DNA of 64,000 bases from Xiphophorus maculatus (taxonomy: Eukaryota; Chordata; Actinopteri; Cyprinodontiformes; Poeciliidae). Positions 43,101-56,080 of the stretch are shown here, piece after piece. The first letter of the stretch is position 1. Each line of letters opens with the position of its first letter. A model generated the notes under the pieces. That model made no database searches, was not told the origin of the DNA, and saw nothing but the letters and a program-made list of their open reading frames with translations. Both the position numbers and the translations under genes were made by a program. Location of the stretch: contig NC_036447.1 in assembly GCF_002775205.1 (NCBI RefSeq), forward strand, positions 3,088,501 to 3,152,500, read 5' to 3'.

Positions 43101-46100
43101 TTTATGTCACAGCTCCAGGTTCAGACACAATAACAGGAAAGAAAAGTTGCAAGTCACTTTTTGCTGCTGAAATATATCTGCAGGTGGGATTAGTTACACT
43201 TCAACACCCAGTTTCCGATGTACACCAGCAAATACAAAGTCTGAACACTCTGACTAAATCGCCTGGGTTTTTTTCAGTTGTCAATATCAGCCCATCTTTA
43301 TGGAACAATATGTTAAAAAATAACATTGGTTGTGAATGCAGATATGTGATGCATTCATAATAAAAAATTATTGATGTGTTTAGTACCGTTTTTTTTTTTA
43401 CACAGTTTAGAGGCTACAACGCTAAAGGGAAGAGCTGATTCTCTGTGGTTCAGATAAAACCAAGTATTTAATTGACCTAAATTAAGGTTAGGCAGAAAGC
43501 CAGTCAGTACAAGTTAAAACCTAAAGTGAAGAAAAATATCTTCACATGCTTGAGTTTGTGTCAGAAGATGAGATGCAGTTGTGCCAAAGCTTAAAGAGTT
43601 GCACTAAAGGTGACTTAGCTGGAAGGAACATGCTGGACCGCGTTTTATTTGAACTTCGCTTTGTTATCTGGACTAAAAGCTGAAACAATGTGTTTTCTCC
43701 AAAGAATTTCAGAAATCCTGATAAAAGTATTTATCTCCGATCCGACCTGCTCAGAAACGTCAGAGAATAGTGCTGGATAGTTACACACACGGTTGTTTCT
43801 CAGTCTCCACTGTTCTCTCAGGACTTTAAAGTTTTACAGATTAAATACAAACTTTCAAGTTTATGGGAGATAAACTCTTAAAAGGAAGGGAGGCTGGAAG
43901 GGATGGATGGATAGATGAATGAAACAGCCAGATAAGGAATTGAATTACAAAATAATGTTTTTTTTTCCTTCATTCATTTTGAAAACACATTAAAACTCCA
44001 GTTTTTCCAACCAGGAACACTGAGTCCTCATAAAGTCACCCGGCAACAATCACCTTAAAGATCTAATTCCTGAAGCCTGTTCGGCAGCGTTGTTATAAAC
44101 GTTCTGTAATATATTTCACAATCAGCTTTTTGTTATCCTTATCGCCTCGGACGGCGTTTTGATACCTGGTAGTCGTAGGCTGTGCTGAAGAGGATGTTGT
44201 TAGCCGTCGGATGCCACTCGATGACGCCCACCCTGCGGCTGTGACCCTGCAGCTCTTTCCACGGCACCGTCAGGGTCTTCAGCACGCCGTGAGGCGGGAT
44301 TTCCCAAACTTTCACCTGCACGCACATAAACGACGATAAATAACCGGAGAACCTTTAGCAGAGAGTAAAAAGACTCTGACCTGAGGCAAAGTTCATGGAT
44401 GCCTCTTCCTCTGCAGGGCTTTGTTCTGGGCCGCCTCGGCTTAACAAGCGAAGCAATAAAATCATCTCCCTACAGCGACATGCTCATATTCCAGGAATGC
44501 AGCAACATGTCCTTTCAGTCTCACAGAGGCCTCATTTATAAAAACAAATATCTCCAACACATTGCTTAAAAAAATACTGTACACACGGGATTCATTTAAG
44601 AAATGTTCATCAGCACAAACCTGCTGAATTACTCCAGTGAGCGTTGTTTTAAACATGCCAGACCCATAGGGGGCAGTGTAGCACAAAGCTAAATCTTGTA
44701 TTGTCTAGCAATTCGGATTTTAGTGCCACAATTCGATTCAGAAACAAATTTTAATACAGAAACCGATTTTTCTATTCAAATGGTTTAGAGATTTTGTTTA
44801 AATTATGTGACTGACAAGCGGAAAAGAGTGTAAATAAATAGAAAATTTATTTAAGACAATTATTTTCCATCAGTTTATATTCAAGCAAAAGATAATATCT
44901 GATAGATAAAATTCTGTTAGCTTAGCTGCGTGGCTTTTTTGTAACTAAAAAATATCAAAGAAATATTCAAAATACATACAGTGGCTGAAAGGACGTTCAA
45001 TGCAAAATGCATTGTAGCTGCAAATAAGACGCACAATTTAAATGTATTTTAAAATCGATTTGAGCATTTTGAATCGATTCAGAGTTCCCAGAATTAGGAT
45101 TTCCGATTTTCTATAAAATCGATTTTTTTCTGAACCTCAAGCTGCAACTAATGATTATAGTTAAACACAACCAGCTTACATTGTTCACAATTTACTAAAA
45201 TGTTGTTTAACCTGTTCTTCAAAATTTTTTCACTAGCATTAAATATAACGGCTGGCATTGAATTTCAGAGTTGCTCACCATACAAGTTATTTTCTGTGCA
45301 TTAGTTCTAACATTTTGTAAAATAAATCTCTTTTTTAAGAGAACGCCTAGTGAAATGAAAGTCTGTATTTTGACTAAAGAATATATTTTGAAATAAAATT
45401 ACAGGTGTTCAAGTATAAACACCTGTGATTTTACAACGAAGTATAACATGAACTGCTCTATTCAGTGATATTAAACTGAGTGTGGATGAAAAGCCAAATT
45501 GCATAAAGATCCAGTTGGTTTCCCAGACATATGGGTATGATTGGACTAGGCCAGTTCACGCACCGTGGTGTCCTCGGAGCAGGAGGCGATGCAGTAATCG
45601 TTGAACGGATTCCATTTGATGTCCAGAACGTTTCCTCTGTGGCCCGACACTCGAGGGTGGTGAGGGTCCACTTTACCTGTCTGGCAAAACACACACACAA
45701 AAAAACACCTCGTCAGTCTGGAAATGATTGTTATTTACTCTCTTGTGAAGAAAATCAATAATATCCCTCATGGATAAGCAGCAATCAGGAGTCTGAGTGT
45801 TTGCGTCCAAAGGTAACACGAGCTAATAAAGCCCCACAATGCAAAGCGCAGAACAGGGCTGATTTCCATGTGAGCCTGTGTAATGTAAACTAATCTGCTG
45901 AGCCACTTCCTGCTCCATGTTACAGCACTGTGCGAAAGTTTCAGACGTTTTAGTCGTCTCCGACTAACCATAATCCTAACCCTAAAGCCAAATGTGTTAT
46001 ACAAATAAACTTGATTGATTGATTAAATGACAAAAAGACAGCTGGAATTGGATACATCTCAATTTGTCAGCCAATCAAGGACTTTGATTTAATAATTGAA

Positions 46101-49100
46101 GTCCTTGAATGGCTTTGATTATTAATCTTCAAGTCAAATAATGTAAGATAAACTAGTTTCTGTTCATGAAATGCACAAAAACGGAAAATTCCCTCTTTCT
46201 ATGAAAAACAACAAGAGTCATGAGATTCCTGTAATTCCTTGGTTTTTGGAGGAGAGATTGCTGCAAAGCCAAAGACTGGATGCCATTAATCAGCTGCTAT
46301 CTGAATCATTTCATACACAAGGTCCAATCTGGATATACAGTACAGACCAAAAGTTTGGACACACCTTTTAATTCAACGAGTTTCCTTTATTTTCATGACT
46401 ATTGACATTGTAGATTCACACTGAAGGCATCAAAACTATGAATAACACATGTGGAAATATGCACTAAACAAAAAAGTGTAAAACAACTGAAAATACCCCT
46501 TATATTCTAGTTTCTTCAAAGTAGCAACCTTTTGCTGTGATTACTGCTTTGCACACACTCTGCATTTTCTTGATGAGCTTCTAGAGGTCGTCACCTGAAA
46601 TAGTTTTCACTTCATAGGTGTGCCCTGTCAGGTTAATAAGTGGGATTTCTTGCCTTATAAATAGTCATGAAAATAAAGAAAACCCATTGAATTAGGAGGT
46701 GTGTCCAAACTTTTGGTCTGTACTGTATGTAATTTAATTTATAACAAAAATGACTAACTCAAATATGGCGATTTCCCTTTTAAAAATGTTGGATTATTTC
46801 ACATAGTTGTGGCAATAAAACTAATTTAACTTTTACACACACGTTTCTGTGCTGAGTACGTCAAATAGAAGAAACACCTGGCATCTGTAAGAGTCTGATC
46901 TGGTTTGCAAAGTTTGATTTGACAAATTAGTTTAAATTCAGAAACAGTTCAAAGTCAAAGCAGCTAATCTGCACAGTGACGCATTCATGACATTTAGTAA
47001 TAGATGGCCAGTTTTGGATTATGTTACCAAATTCAGCCAGTTTTTCCACAACCTAACAACGATCCATGTTTTGATTTGTGGATTTTCTTTTCTGTTTGCA
47101 CCTCCAGAGAAATCTCACACATGTTCACACAGATGTACGGTTTGGTTTGGAGGTAAACCCAGGTAAAAGAAAAAACTCCTTTCCAACTCTCAACCATCTG
47201 CCAGGTTTTTTAAAAAAAATTCTTGTAAGCTCCATGCAGCATTGCTCAGATTAATGTCCCTGCAAGGCACTTATTAGACTTCACCAGACTTGACAGATCC
47301 AGACACGTAACACGGCTTCCTGCTGCCTTATTGCACATAAATCATCAAAAATCCTTTTGGGAGAAATTAAAATAAAAAAATAAGATAATTATAACTGAAA
47401 AGCCAGTCAGCCTGATGCACAGGGAGAATGAAGGTGTCAGACTGAACACATGGATTCCTGTTTCAACACCAAAACAAAACTTTTTGACATCTCCCTTCAT
47501 GTCAGATCAAACTGAGAGTCTGGAACTGGTATTTATGTGGGAACAGAGCGTTCCCTGGACCCCAGCAGGTAGAGTCAGCCTTCAGATGATCAGTTTATGT
47601 GGCTTACATGTTTGTTTCTATCTGCACACTGATCGCACGGATGGTGAAGAGAGAAAGTTTCACCTCCTCGAGACATTAGGGAGGGTCGAGAGATGAGATA
47701 AGTCATTCCTGAGCTCCTATGCAACCGTGAGCCGTGCCAGGAGGCTGGTGCAGACTCACAGGAAGAAAGAAAGAAGAGCTCAGCACCATAAATCCCTCTA
47801 ATCTGGAGATAAACCGAAAACTCCCCAAGTTATCTCAGTTTTTTTTTGTCTTGATATTTTGTAATAATGAATGATGAATCTCGCTGGGAAAAAAGTGCAA
47901 AAGGGGCCACAACCTAACCTGAGAGGAGCTCCACCTCTTCTCTTCTACAAAGAGTCGTCGATAAAAACGCTGATCAAACTGATCCTAAAATATCTCAACA
48001 CAAAAGGGGAGTTAGTTAATGATTAAAAATACATTTTGAACTCCATTGCCTCCAGCTACAACAGGCATCTGGGGAATATAATCACATGGGGAATATGGTT
48101 TTTTTCCACATTTTTTAATATAAATTGATAAATTATGACTCTGACATGTCAAGAGAGGGGGTCTAGTGTCACATAGAGAGTATTTCTTTAAAGCTGTGGT
48201 ATATAACTTTCATCCATCCATCCATTTTCTGTACACTCTGGTCCCAAGTGGAGGTCGGGAGGGGTGCTGGTGCCTATTGTCCATCGAACGTTTGGGGCGA
48301 GAGGCGGGGTCACCCTGGGCAGGTCGCCAGTCCATCACAGAGACAGAAGGACAAACAACCATGCACACACCCGGGGCCAATTTATAGAGACCAATTAACC
48401 GGACAGTCATGTTTTTGAACTGTGGGAGGAAGCCGGAGTACCCGGAGAGAACCCACCATGCACAGGGAGAGCATGCAAACTCCAGGACCTTCTTGCTGCA
48501 AGGCAACTGTGTATCCCACAGTGGCGCATAAAACTTTCATAAAAACATTTTTCTTTAAACTGTCACTATGTCATAACGGCTTAGCGCTTGCAATTTTGCA
48601 TTTTTAAAAGACCAAAATGAAAATAATTCACATTAATAAATTACAAGCAAAAGAAAAATTTTTCCAAATCAGTTTCTTTCATTAAAAAAACTTATTTTAA
48701 AAAATTGCAGAATGTGTTTGTGTCTTGTAAGTTTTTGGTTAAAGTATGTTTGGTCTTGATTCAGTGAAGTTACTCAAAGTGGGAAGAAAATCTAGAAATA
48801 TTACTCAAGAGTAGCGATATATTACTCAAGAAAAGGTCATACGTACAGCGTGGTAAAAATGCTAATAAAAGTACTTTAAAAAAAAAAAGCTACTTGAGTA
48901 AATGCAACCAGTTAAATGCCCAACTATCTCCAGGCCACTGTCCCATAAAGGTCATCTTCTAAAATTTATTCTCAAACAAACCTCCAGCATTTATTGAAGA
49001 CTGCATCAATACCGTGATTAAATTCATCGTGTTCCATGACATGTACTTCCCTGGAAAATCAGCGCAAACTCACATGATGGACCGACAGAACCAGGAAGGC

Positions 49101-49274
49101 TCCGCCCCCGGCGCACTCCGTGATGATGGCGACGAAGCGAGGGTTGACGGCGCAGAAGTGGTTGTCCTGGACGCTGCGTGTGATCGGCACGCCATCGTAG
49201 CAGTTCTCCTTCGTGGCAGCTTTCCCGAACACGTGGCGAAACTTGGAGCTGCGGTACTGAGGACGCCATGTCAT
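37130..49274 (-). CDS. coro2a: coro2a: coronin 2A
   Basis: WD-repeat actin-binding regulator; in mammals it is also a component of the NCoR/SMRT complex and acts at focal adhesions. Coding exons (minus): 49074-49274, 45564-45680, 44166-44315, 42720-42899, 40669-40785, 40200-40304, 40024-40120, 38740-38852, 38545-38635, 38223-38470, 37130-37261. They give 516 residues (human 525). The N-terminal coronin motif is SSKFRHVFGK...KENCYD. A seven-bladed propeller follows (GHRGNVLDIKWNPF, HSRRVGVIEWHPTANNILFS, SFNTDGSLLATTCRDRKIR). Next comes MPKRGLDVSSCEVFRFYK...SLIEPVSMIVPRR, then a variable linker and a C-terminal coiled coil (QQEEIRRLRELLNQREV...LELEIKNIK). The start ATG is the first codon of its exon; the upstream exon is non-coding. 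The intron after 40200 has a GC donor. Confidence 0.96.
37670..37860. repeat. Degenerate 'tattctcataat' minisatellite in coro2a intron 10
   Basis: Short words such as GACTATTCTCATAATAT and CTTTATTCTCAAAATTAT recur in both orientations. It is the same type as the repeats at 54.1 and 54.9 kb. Confidence 0.6.
38930..39175. mobile_element. hAT-like MITE remnant in coro2a intron 7
   Basis: Text of the kind GCTGAAGCGATCAATCATGA followed by GATTAATTGTTAA, with an AATAATCAACAGATCAGCC end. Related degenerate stretches lie near 1215-1450 and 3850-3910. No coding capacity. Confidence 0.4.
39300..39640. repeat. AAATATTTAG minisatellite, copy 2
   Basis: Repeats of AAATATTTAGTT/AGCTTGC units, interrupted at 39410-39530 by a LINE-tail-like insertion ('caatcaagtttatttgtgta'). 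Same family as 6695-6930. Confidence 0.6.
40786..42719. other. coro2a: coro2a intron 4
   Basis: No transposon ends were recognised. A somewhat CG-richer patch at 41800-42130 stands out but has no recognisable function. Confidence 0.4.
42900..44165. other. coro2a: coro2a intron 3
   Basis: AT-rich with poly-T runs and nothing recognised. Confidence 0.45.
44709..45138 (+). mobile_element. Dispersed repeat of GATTCAGAAAC type, copy 2
   Basis: Starts near AATTCGGATTTTAGTGCC and ends 'tcgatttttttctgaacctc', parallel to 20-312. Lies in coro2a intron 2. No ORF. Confidence 0.5.
46336..46727. mobile_element. Tc1/mariner-type non-autonomous element
   Basis: Inverted ends of about 68 bp, both beginning TACAGTACAGACCAAAAGTT with 'tttggacacacct', flanked by TA. 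The interior keeps a scrap of Tc1-type transposase end ('ctttgcacacactctgcatt'). 392 bp, too short to encode the enzyme. Confidence 0.92.
48174..48500. mobile_element. High-copy teleost interspersed repeat
   Basis: Contains 'gtcgccagtccatcacagag', 'agaccaattaaccggacagt' and 'gtgggaggaagccggagtac', a sequence familiar from many teleost genomes. I do not assign a family. The ORFs here are fortuitous. Confidence 0.7.
48600..48920. mobile_element. TACTCAAG-type repeat, copy 1
   Basis: Carries 'attactcaagagtag' and 'ctacttgagtaaatgcaacc', shared with 59075-59502. Confidence 0.5.
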
Positions 49275-49865
49275 CTGAGAGGAGGAAGAGGAAGGAGAAA
49301 CATGGAGGTCAGCGAAGGAGAAAAGGCGCCGCGTCTGCTTCTCTGGTAAACACAACTAAACCAGGCGTCTACAAAGACATTCATCACAAATTCAAACAAA
49401 GGATTCAATTTTACCAAGTTAAATATCTTTTTCTGAATTTTTTTAGTCAATTACATCAGTAAAGAATGAAAATGTTCAGGAATTGAACAAAAAATAAGTA
49501 CATCTATGACTGACTGATTTAAATCTTTAAAAATATGGTTTACAACTCATTTACTAAACATGTTTAAAAAACAACTAATCAGTTAGTTGTCCTAACATTG
49601 CAATTAGGAGTCTAACAGAAAATGTAAAATAAATCAAGAAGCTGACAAAAATAATAGGTTGGCTAGTTTGGTAAAATAAACTGCAACAAACCTGAATTTA
49701 AATGCTTCAGAAAGAAGAATTAGGAATTTCTTCAACTGATTTTAAATGTAAAATAATCTGAAATATTAAAAAAATATTTTTAAAATAAATAAATTAAATA
49801 ATTTTAATTACAAATAATGCGATTCTAAAAATGTATACATTTTGGGGTAATCTTTGTTTTACTTC

Positions 49866-49972
49866 TACGGAAGAGGATTAATGCCACCGAAAAAAGAAAA
49901 AAAAAAATAATTCTGAGATTAAAGTCAGAATTATTTTTTTAATTTTTTCGGTGGCCCTTATCCTCTTCCGTA
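49866..49972. repeat. 107-bp hairpin (small foldback MITE)
   Basis: TACGGAAGAGGATTAATGCC at the left and GGCCCTTATCCTCTTCCGTA at the right are inverted, with A-tract/T-tract arms and a small loop. In coro2a intron 1. Confidence 0.85.
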
Positions 49973-49999
49973 TACTTCAGATCATTTGCGATCAAACAA

Positions 50000-52530
50000 A
50001 TAACTCAACACTTAAACCATCATGGCAGAAAAAGCCTTCCTAAATCCTGAGTCTCTTTTTAGCCCATTTCCTCGACTTGCTGGTCGATGCATATGTCGTT
50101 ACAGAGAGAGATAAGAGGCTGCGGTCCACCGGGACGAGCCTCGGCCAGCCGGCATGTCTGCTCTGCTGCCTGCTGCAAGCTCATTACTTATGAATAAAGG
50201 GTGGAGGCCGACGCTAACGAGATGCTACGGCTTAAAAAAAACAACCTGCTGCAGAAACAGACAGCACAAGGTGTGAACTCATCACAAGTTTCTGTTTTCA
50301 GACAGATCCAACATAAAACAATGACCTAATTCTAATGAGTGACTCTGATGATGGCCAAATGAATAAAGGTTAGCCTGATGCTGGTGGTACCAACAGGAAG
50401 GAGTCCAGTTAAAGGAAAAGAGACGAAGTCGTGACTTCATGTCTCAGTTTAGGTTTCCAACTTCTCACCTTCTGGCCTGAGGGCGTCAAAACGAGCTAAC
50501 CGCTAACGCTACGCCTCCATACCTGACAGAGAGCTGCACAAGAACGTTCCTGCCGGCTAAACCTGCAGCTTTAACACAATCAACCGCTGCAAACACAACC
50601 GGACCGGCAGCACCGACATAAACACAGATAAAACTGTGGATGAACAGCAGCAAACACTTTTGATCTCATGAGGGTTATGAATCTGGCTTGGTTTTATAAA
50701 ATAAAAGCTTAAGTAACATTCTTATCACATTTAGTTTGATCAAAAAGTCTAAAATAATCTTTACATTTTGGCCAGATTGTGTAATCTTTAGAAGTTGTTC
50801 TGATGGATTCTTCTCCAGGTCTTTAAGGTTATTTGGACTTCTTTTCATTTACTTCAGGCGTGAAATGGCTGCTAAGCTCAACGGATGAGCAGCTGTTGTG
50901 TTGGCAGAATAAATTTAAATGGTTAAAAGTGATGCATCCTTCACATCTTTGTTTTTGATGGGTGTGGCATCTCTTCTGTTCCCCTCAGCACACACAGCGC
51001 TGGAATAAAAACAGCCTTCTGCTTGTACAGATGCTGATCTGAGAACTCTATTGACCATTTAAAAAAATTACAGAAATACTTTGGCAAGAAAATCCTCATT
51101 ATTTAAAATAGTAAATGTACAGAAATGAAGATTACTGAATAATAAGAAGATGAGTTAAGGCAGACTGATCCATCAGAAGAGGAGGAAAGGTCATTTCCAC
51201 CAGAAACGGAGATTTAAAACGGAGAACCGTTGTTTGCTTATGAAGTTGGAATTTGGATCTGAAAGGGAACAGAGTCCAGTTTAACTGGTTAAAAACCAGT
51301 GAGATCCCAGTTCAAAGTGAAACCATGAAACTGCCATGAAGGATGAACGGATAACAAGGGTTATTTTATGAATAGAGGGTAGATGATGGATGAATAAACA
51401 CAGAACCAAAGTGAAGGATGCACAGATGGATGAATGAACAGATGATCAAATGGACGGACGGACAGGTGAATGAATTAACGGACGGATGAATGGATGAACG
51501 AAATGGATGCATGGACAACCGGATGGATGGATAGATGAATGAACATCCAACCAAATAGACAAATAGATGGAATAACAAGTGGACGGATGGACAGGTGAAT
51601 GGATGCATGGATGACAAAATGGACGGATGGATAAACAACCAGGTGGATGGATGAACAAACAACCGACCAAATTCTGTCCATCCAACGAACGATTGGACGG
51701 ACAGAATAAGGGAAACTTCTTTACAGAAATCCTTCATCATCTTATATAAACATATGGAGCTTCATTAGCCAATAATCTGCTATAAACACAGATTAACTAG
51801 ATTATTAATCAATAAAGTAACAACTTCAACGCAACTTTGGAGGATGAAAGAAAATATCAGGCGGAAAAATCATGAAATGATCACATATTTCCATCTGCTG
51901 CGCTCCAGCCTAACTACCAAACCCTGATGGAGGGAACCAACACTGAAGCTAAGCTAACACATTTAGCATCTCCAGATTCTGTTCTGGACGGCTCCATCTG
52001 ATGATCCGTGTCAGATAAACGCTCAGTTTGCTGCATCGGGTCAGATCTGCTCTAATCAGCAGTCATGTCCTGCTGAGGCTTACAGGAGCAGAAGCCGATC
52101 GTCTCGTGGTTGTAATCAGGCCATTGGCAGCTGCAGGTCCAGGCCGCTGCTGACGACCAAAACACCATCCTGCCTATTTATACACCGACGTCTTGCTGAT
52201 CAAACGCCGGCGAGGCGCGCTCGGTGACAGCAGAAAATTTGTTTTATTCCCAAGAGTTTCTCTGAAGAAACGGAGACGCTGTCTGCTCTGCCGGAGGGAA
52301 ATGTATTTTAGTCGTGTTACGGGGCTGTAAAAAAACCACAGCATGCAGTCGTAAAACTGAACTGAAAACAGTGGATTTACAGAATGGTGAAAAAATACTT
52401 TAAAACAAACTGATTTTAGTAAAACGTTCCTAAAATCTGTGAAAGAGGTCTCGATTAGAATTCCAGACTCGGTCAACAAAGTACAGGCGTTAAGAAAGAA
52501 CACCATCTTTCCCATCTTTGTTTGTTCCAA
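50000..52530. other. coro2a: coro2a intron 1, middle part
   Basis: No exon was recognised. Two CG-richer patches (50090-50220 and 52190-52260) and the tetranucleotide-like array below are the only structures seen. Confidence 0.4.
51375..51690. repeat. GGATGAA/GGACGGAT minisatellite
   Basis: Imperfect array of GGATGAATG, GGACGGATGGA and GATGGATGAACAAA units. It produces long meaningless ORFs rich in His, Pro, Ser and Ile. Confidence 0.85.
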
Positions 52531-52739
52531 TGGAAAAAGTAAGTACACCCCATGATCTATCAGGTTGAAGAACTAACTTTAAATCTCAGCAATCAAAGGC
52601 AACTTTTCAAAAATGTGTAAAACTTTGTCTATACTCTGCCAATGCTGACAAAAAAAATGCACATATGCAACATTTTGAGTAAATTGTACATTAAACACTT
52701 TCGAATGACACAACTGGTGGAGAAGCCAGCAGCACATTG

Positions 52740-52744
<5 letters not shown>

Positions 52745-52785
<41 letters not shown>
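52745..52785. repeat. (AAT)n microsatellite
   Basis: About 13 perfect AAT units. The plus ORF poly-N and the minus poly-L are its translation. Confidence 0.98.
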
Positions 52786-52787
<2 letters not shown>

Positions 52788-53054
52788 CATAATTTTCCTA
52801 CCACTTCCAGTTTTCTTCTGTGGCGTTTCTGCCAGTAGTAACATCCAGCAGTTTGTATCGTGACTCGTGTGTTTCAACATGGCTGAAAAACAGCGTTCTT
52901 AGAGCAGAAGGGTTTTCTATTCTGGTCTATTGCAGATCTGAAAGTACAATCAAAACCTTTAAAGCCAAAGTCCAAACAGCATCAATTCGTCCATACAGCC
53001 GTCTGCAGGAAACGTTCCTGAAACTCGTGACAGGAGCCATGTTATGACGGCATA

Positions 53055-53665
53055 TTAGGGCCATTAAAGAGAGAAACAAGAGGAGTAAACTTACTCATTT
53101 TTCTAGAATAAAGTAAGAACATTTTCTAAATAAATAAATAAAATTAGAAAACTCGGATGTTCTAGAAAGTACTTTCTCAAAAAAAATTCAGAGATTTTTT
53201 TCTCAACAGTTTTTGACTTTTCAAACTCAAATTTCCAAGTTTTTCCTCAAAGAATCTCCGAGATTAACCTGAAAATGATTTTTTTCTAACAATTGACAAC
53301 TTCAAACTGAACTTTCCACATTTTTTGCTAAAAGATTTCTGAGATTAACCTCAACATTTGAGTTTTCAAACTCAGAAATGATCTAGAAAATATACATTTC
53401 TGAGATTATTCTCAAATTCTTAGTTTTTTTCTAGCACATTTTCATCTTTTCAAATGTATATTTTCATGTTTTTTCTCCAAAATGTCTGAGATTTCTTGTA
53501 CATTTTCAACTTTTCAAAATTAGAAACCTCCTTGTTTCTCTAGAAAATTTTGAGATTAATCTCAAAATCTTCAGATTTTTTTCTAGCAAATTTTCAAACT
53601 CACAAATTTTCTTGTTTTTTTCCTAAGTTTTTGGCAGAAATGTACAATTCCTCAATTGGCCCTAA
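53055..53665. mobile_element. TTAGGGCCATT element with inverted ends, copy 2
   Basis: TTAGGGCCATT at the left and AATTGGCCCTAA at the right are inverted ends. The inside is a degenerate tandem array of roughly 60-bp units. In coro2a intron 1. Confidence 0.75.
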
Positions 53666-54092
53666 AGCGCCGCTGTGGCTGTGCCCCTCCTGAGTGGAGG
53701 TGGGATGTTTTCCCAACTCTCATGGTGAAATCCAAGACGAGGAATGCACAGGTGTGAACGCATGTCGTGGCGTATCTGCACACAGGTATGAATGGCTGCC
53801 ACTGCCTGATGTCGTCCACACCTGACAGCTTACAAACTGAACGGTAATAGGATAACAGGCGATAATCCCAAGCTGCTTCATTACAGCAGGGAACACATTT
53901 GAGGGGATGAGACGGGTTAAATGTCTGCATGTACCCGACAGAAAACATCTTAAAGCTGAGGCATGCACAAAACAATCGCAGAAATCCCACTTTCTGTTTC
54001 AATAAAACCCCTGGAAACACAGATTAACTCCACTCTCAGGTCCTCTGCCTTCCTGCATTTATGCTCCATTTCTTCAGGTCGGCTCGTGACAG

Positions 54093-54302
54093 ATAAAAGA
54101 ATAAAGTCGTAATTCTACAAGATGAAGTCATAATACCAGTCAAATAAGTCGTACGTATGGTGGAATAATATAAGAGTAAAGTCGTGATTCTACATGGAAA
54201 TTAGTTGTAATATTGCAAGACTAAAGCATCAAAGAAAGTCAAAATAAGACGTGTCATATTAATTATCAAAGATTTGTTTTCTTGTACTTTTATGTCTCTC
54301 TC
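54093..54302 (+). repeat. Local duplication, copy 1
   Basis: 'agaataaagtcgtaattcta', 'gtatggtggaataatataag' and 'cttgtacttttatgtctctc' recur in the same order at 54911-55107. Confidence 0.85.
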
Positions 54303-54910
54303 TCTTGTGGCTGTTTTACAGCAGAGTGATTTACTGACAAGACAAAGCAGGGTAATGATTAGCGAGCGCAGCCGTCTGCTGGACGGGGCGTGGAGGATCT
54401 GAGGAGGATGAGTGGGCGCACAGCAGGGACACAAACTTCCTCATTTCAAGCTTTTATTTATGTTCGATTAACAGCTTCCCACCTTTTCAACGCGTTTTTA
54501 ACCCTCATCCACCATCTGCAAACATCTATTTTCAGGAAACTGAGTCCATTTTTAAGTTGCCCCACTTCTCTTATCTAACTCAAAGAAACACGCCTATGAA
54601 TGTTTGAAGATCGCCAGCGACTTTGCTCCGTTTTACTCCCAGCGGCTTGTAGCACAGCAGCGACTCGTCATTCACGTCCTGAGTGACGTGGAAATCGCCC
54701 CACTCAACTTTAGCACCATGTTTGACCAACACTTCAGGGGGAAGAGAATCTAATTTGTTACAACAAAGCATTAGGGCCGAGTTAAGAAAAGATCATTAAA
54801 TTATGACAATAAAATCATAATTCGAGAAAAACTATGAAAATAAAGTTGTAATAATACAAGAACAGACTTATAGAAATACGAGCATAAAGTTGTATGACAG
54901 TAAGTCAAAA

Positions 54911-55107
54911 TATAAAAGAATAAAGTCGTTATTCTACAAGATAAAGCCATAATACCAAACAAATAAGTCATTTGTATGGAGGAATAATATAAGAGTAAAG
55001 TCGTGATTATACATGGAAATTTGTTATAATATTGCAAGAATAAAGTATCAAAGTAAGTCAGATATTAACTATCAAAGTTTTTTTTTCTTGTACTTTTATG
55101 TCTCTCG
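54911..55107 (+). repeat. Local duplication, copy 2
   Basis: Direct copy of 54093-54302, about 815 bp further on. It also contains the ATAAAGTCGT minisatellite unit. Confidence 0.85.
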
Positions 55108-56080
55108 TCTGGTAATATTGATCCTTTGTCATGACTTCTTCATAATTTTATAAAAAGAAATCTTTGCCCTATTCGGTCATAAATTTTCTTAACTTATTCA
55201 AATATTATCAGAACAAAAAGCTTTTCTCTCCCAGTCACATTTTCTTTTAACCGAACTGGAGCCGACTGTCGGTGTGCAGCAACAGGTGTGGGAGTGGAAA
55301 TATTTAGTAGAAGTCTTGACAGAGCAAAAAAAATCTGCCTTTTTGGGAGTTTAAAGATGACTTAGTTGGGCCATCTGCTCCGGTGCAGCCTGCAGTCAAC
55401 CACTGCTAGCTTAGTGTAATTGTAATCTTTTAGTTTAGCTGACCTGCAGTGCTCAGCAACATGTGGAGGAGGGGCAGCCCTACATTTGAAAACTTCAGTG
55501 ACAGCTGGACTTTCTGTGACATTGAAATCAGAGCTAAATTAAAGATTTTTTGCAAATCAGAAAGCAGGAATCTTCAGAAATCAGATGCTTTGTGGTTGGG
55601 ATTTTAAAAATAATTCAAATGAACAAAGGAGAACGAGGAATCAGAAATCATCTGCAAACTGTTGTTTTTTCGCAGTGGCCCTTAACTAAAAAGATAAAGA
55701 ACCAAATATAAAAAAAAAAACAACCTTCAACAAAAACAGGTTTTCATATTTATCGTTTTTTAACGGGTAAGATAGCAGCGATCCTAAACGTGTTTTATTC
55801 AGTTGGACTGAAGATAAAAACGTCTCTCTGGATCTTAAAGGTCTAAAGTGCAGATCATGAGTTTACTCCTCCATTAGCCGTCTCTGCACAAGCTTTCAGG
55901 CCATTAGCTGCTGAATCTCATCACTGATGTTTATGAAAGCGATTCCACTGAAGCTGTTTTACCGAAAGTCGACAAGACGTGAAAAAAAAACAACTCAGAC
56001 ACCCGACAACAGATGGAGGCGAGTTGGAGAAATTAGCCAATTCCTGATCACGAAAAAATGACAGCAGTTCAAACTAGTGA

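Noticed and set aside
48166..48506. ORFs on both strands near 48.2-48.5 kb
   Set aside because: They lie in the common teleost interspersed repeat.
51366..51740. 124-residue minus ORF rich in His, Pro and Ser
   Set aside because: Translation of the GGATGAA-type minisatellite.
52642..52863. Poly-Asn ORF and its poly-Leu antisense partner
   Set aside because: Produced by the (AAT)n microsatellite.
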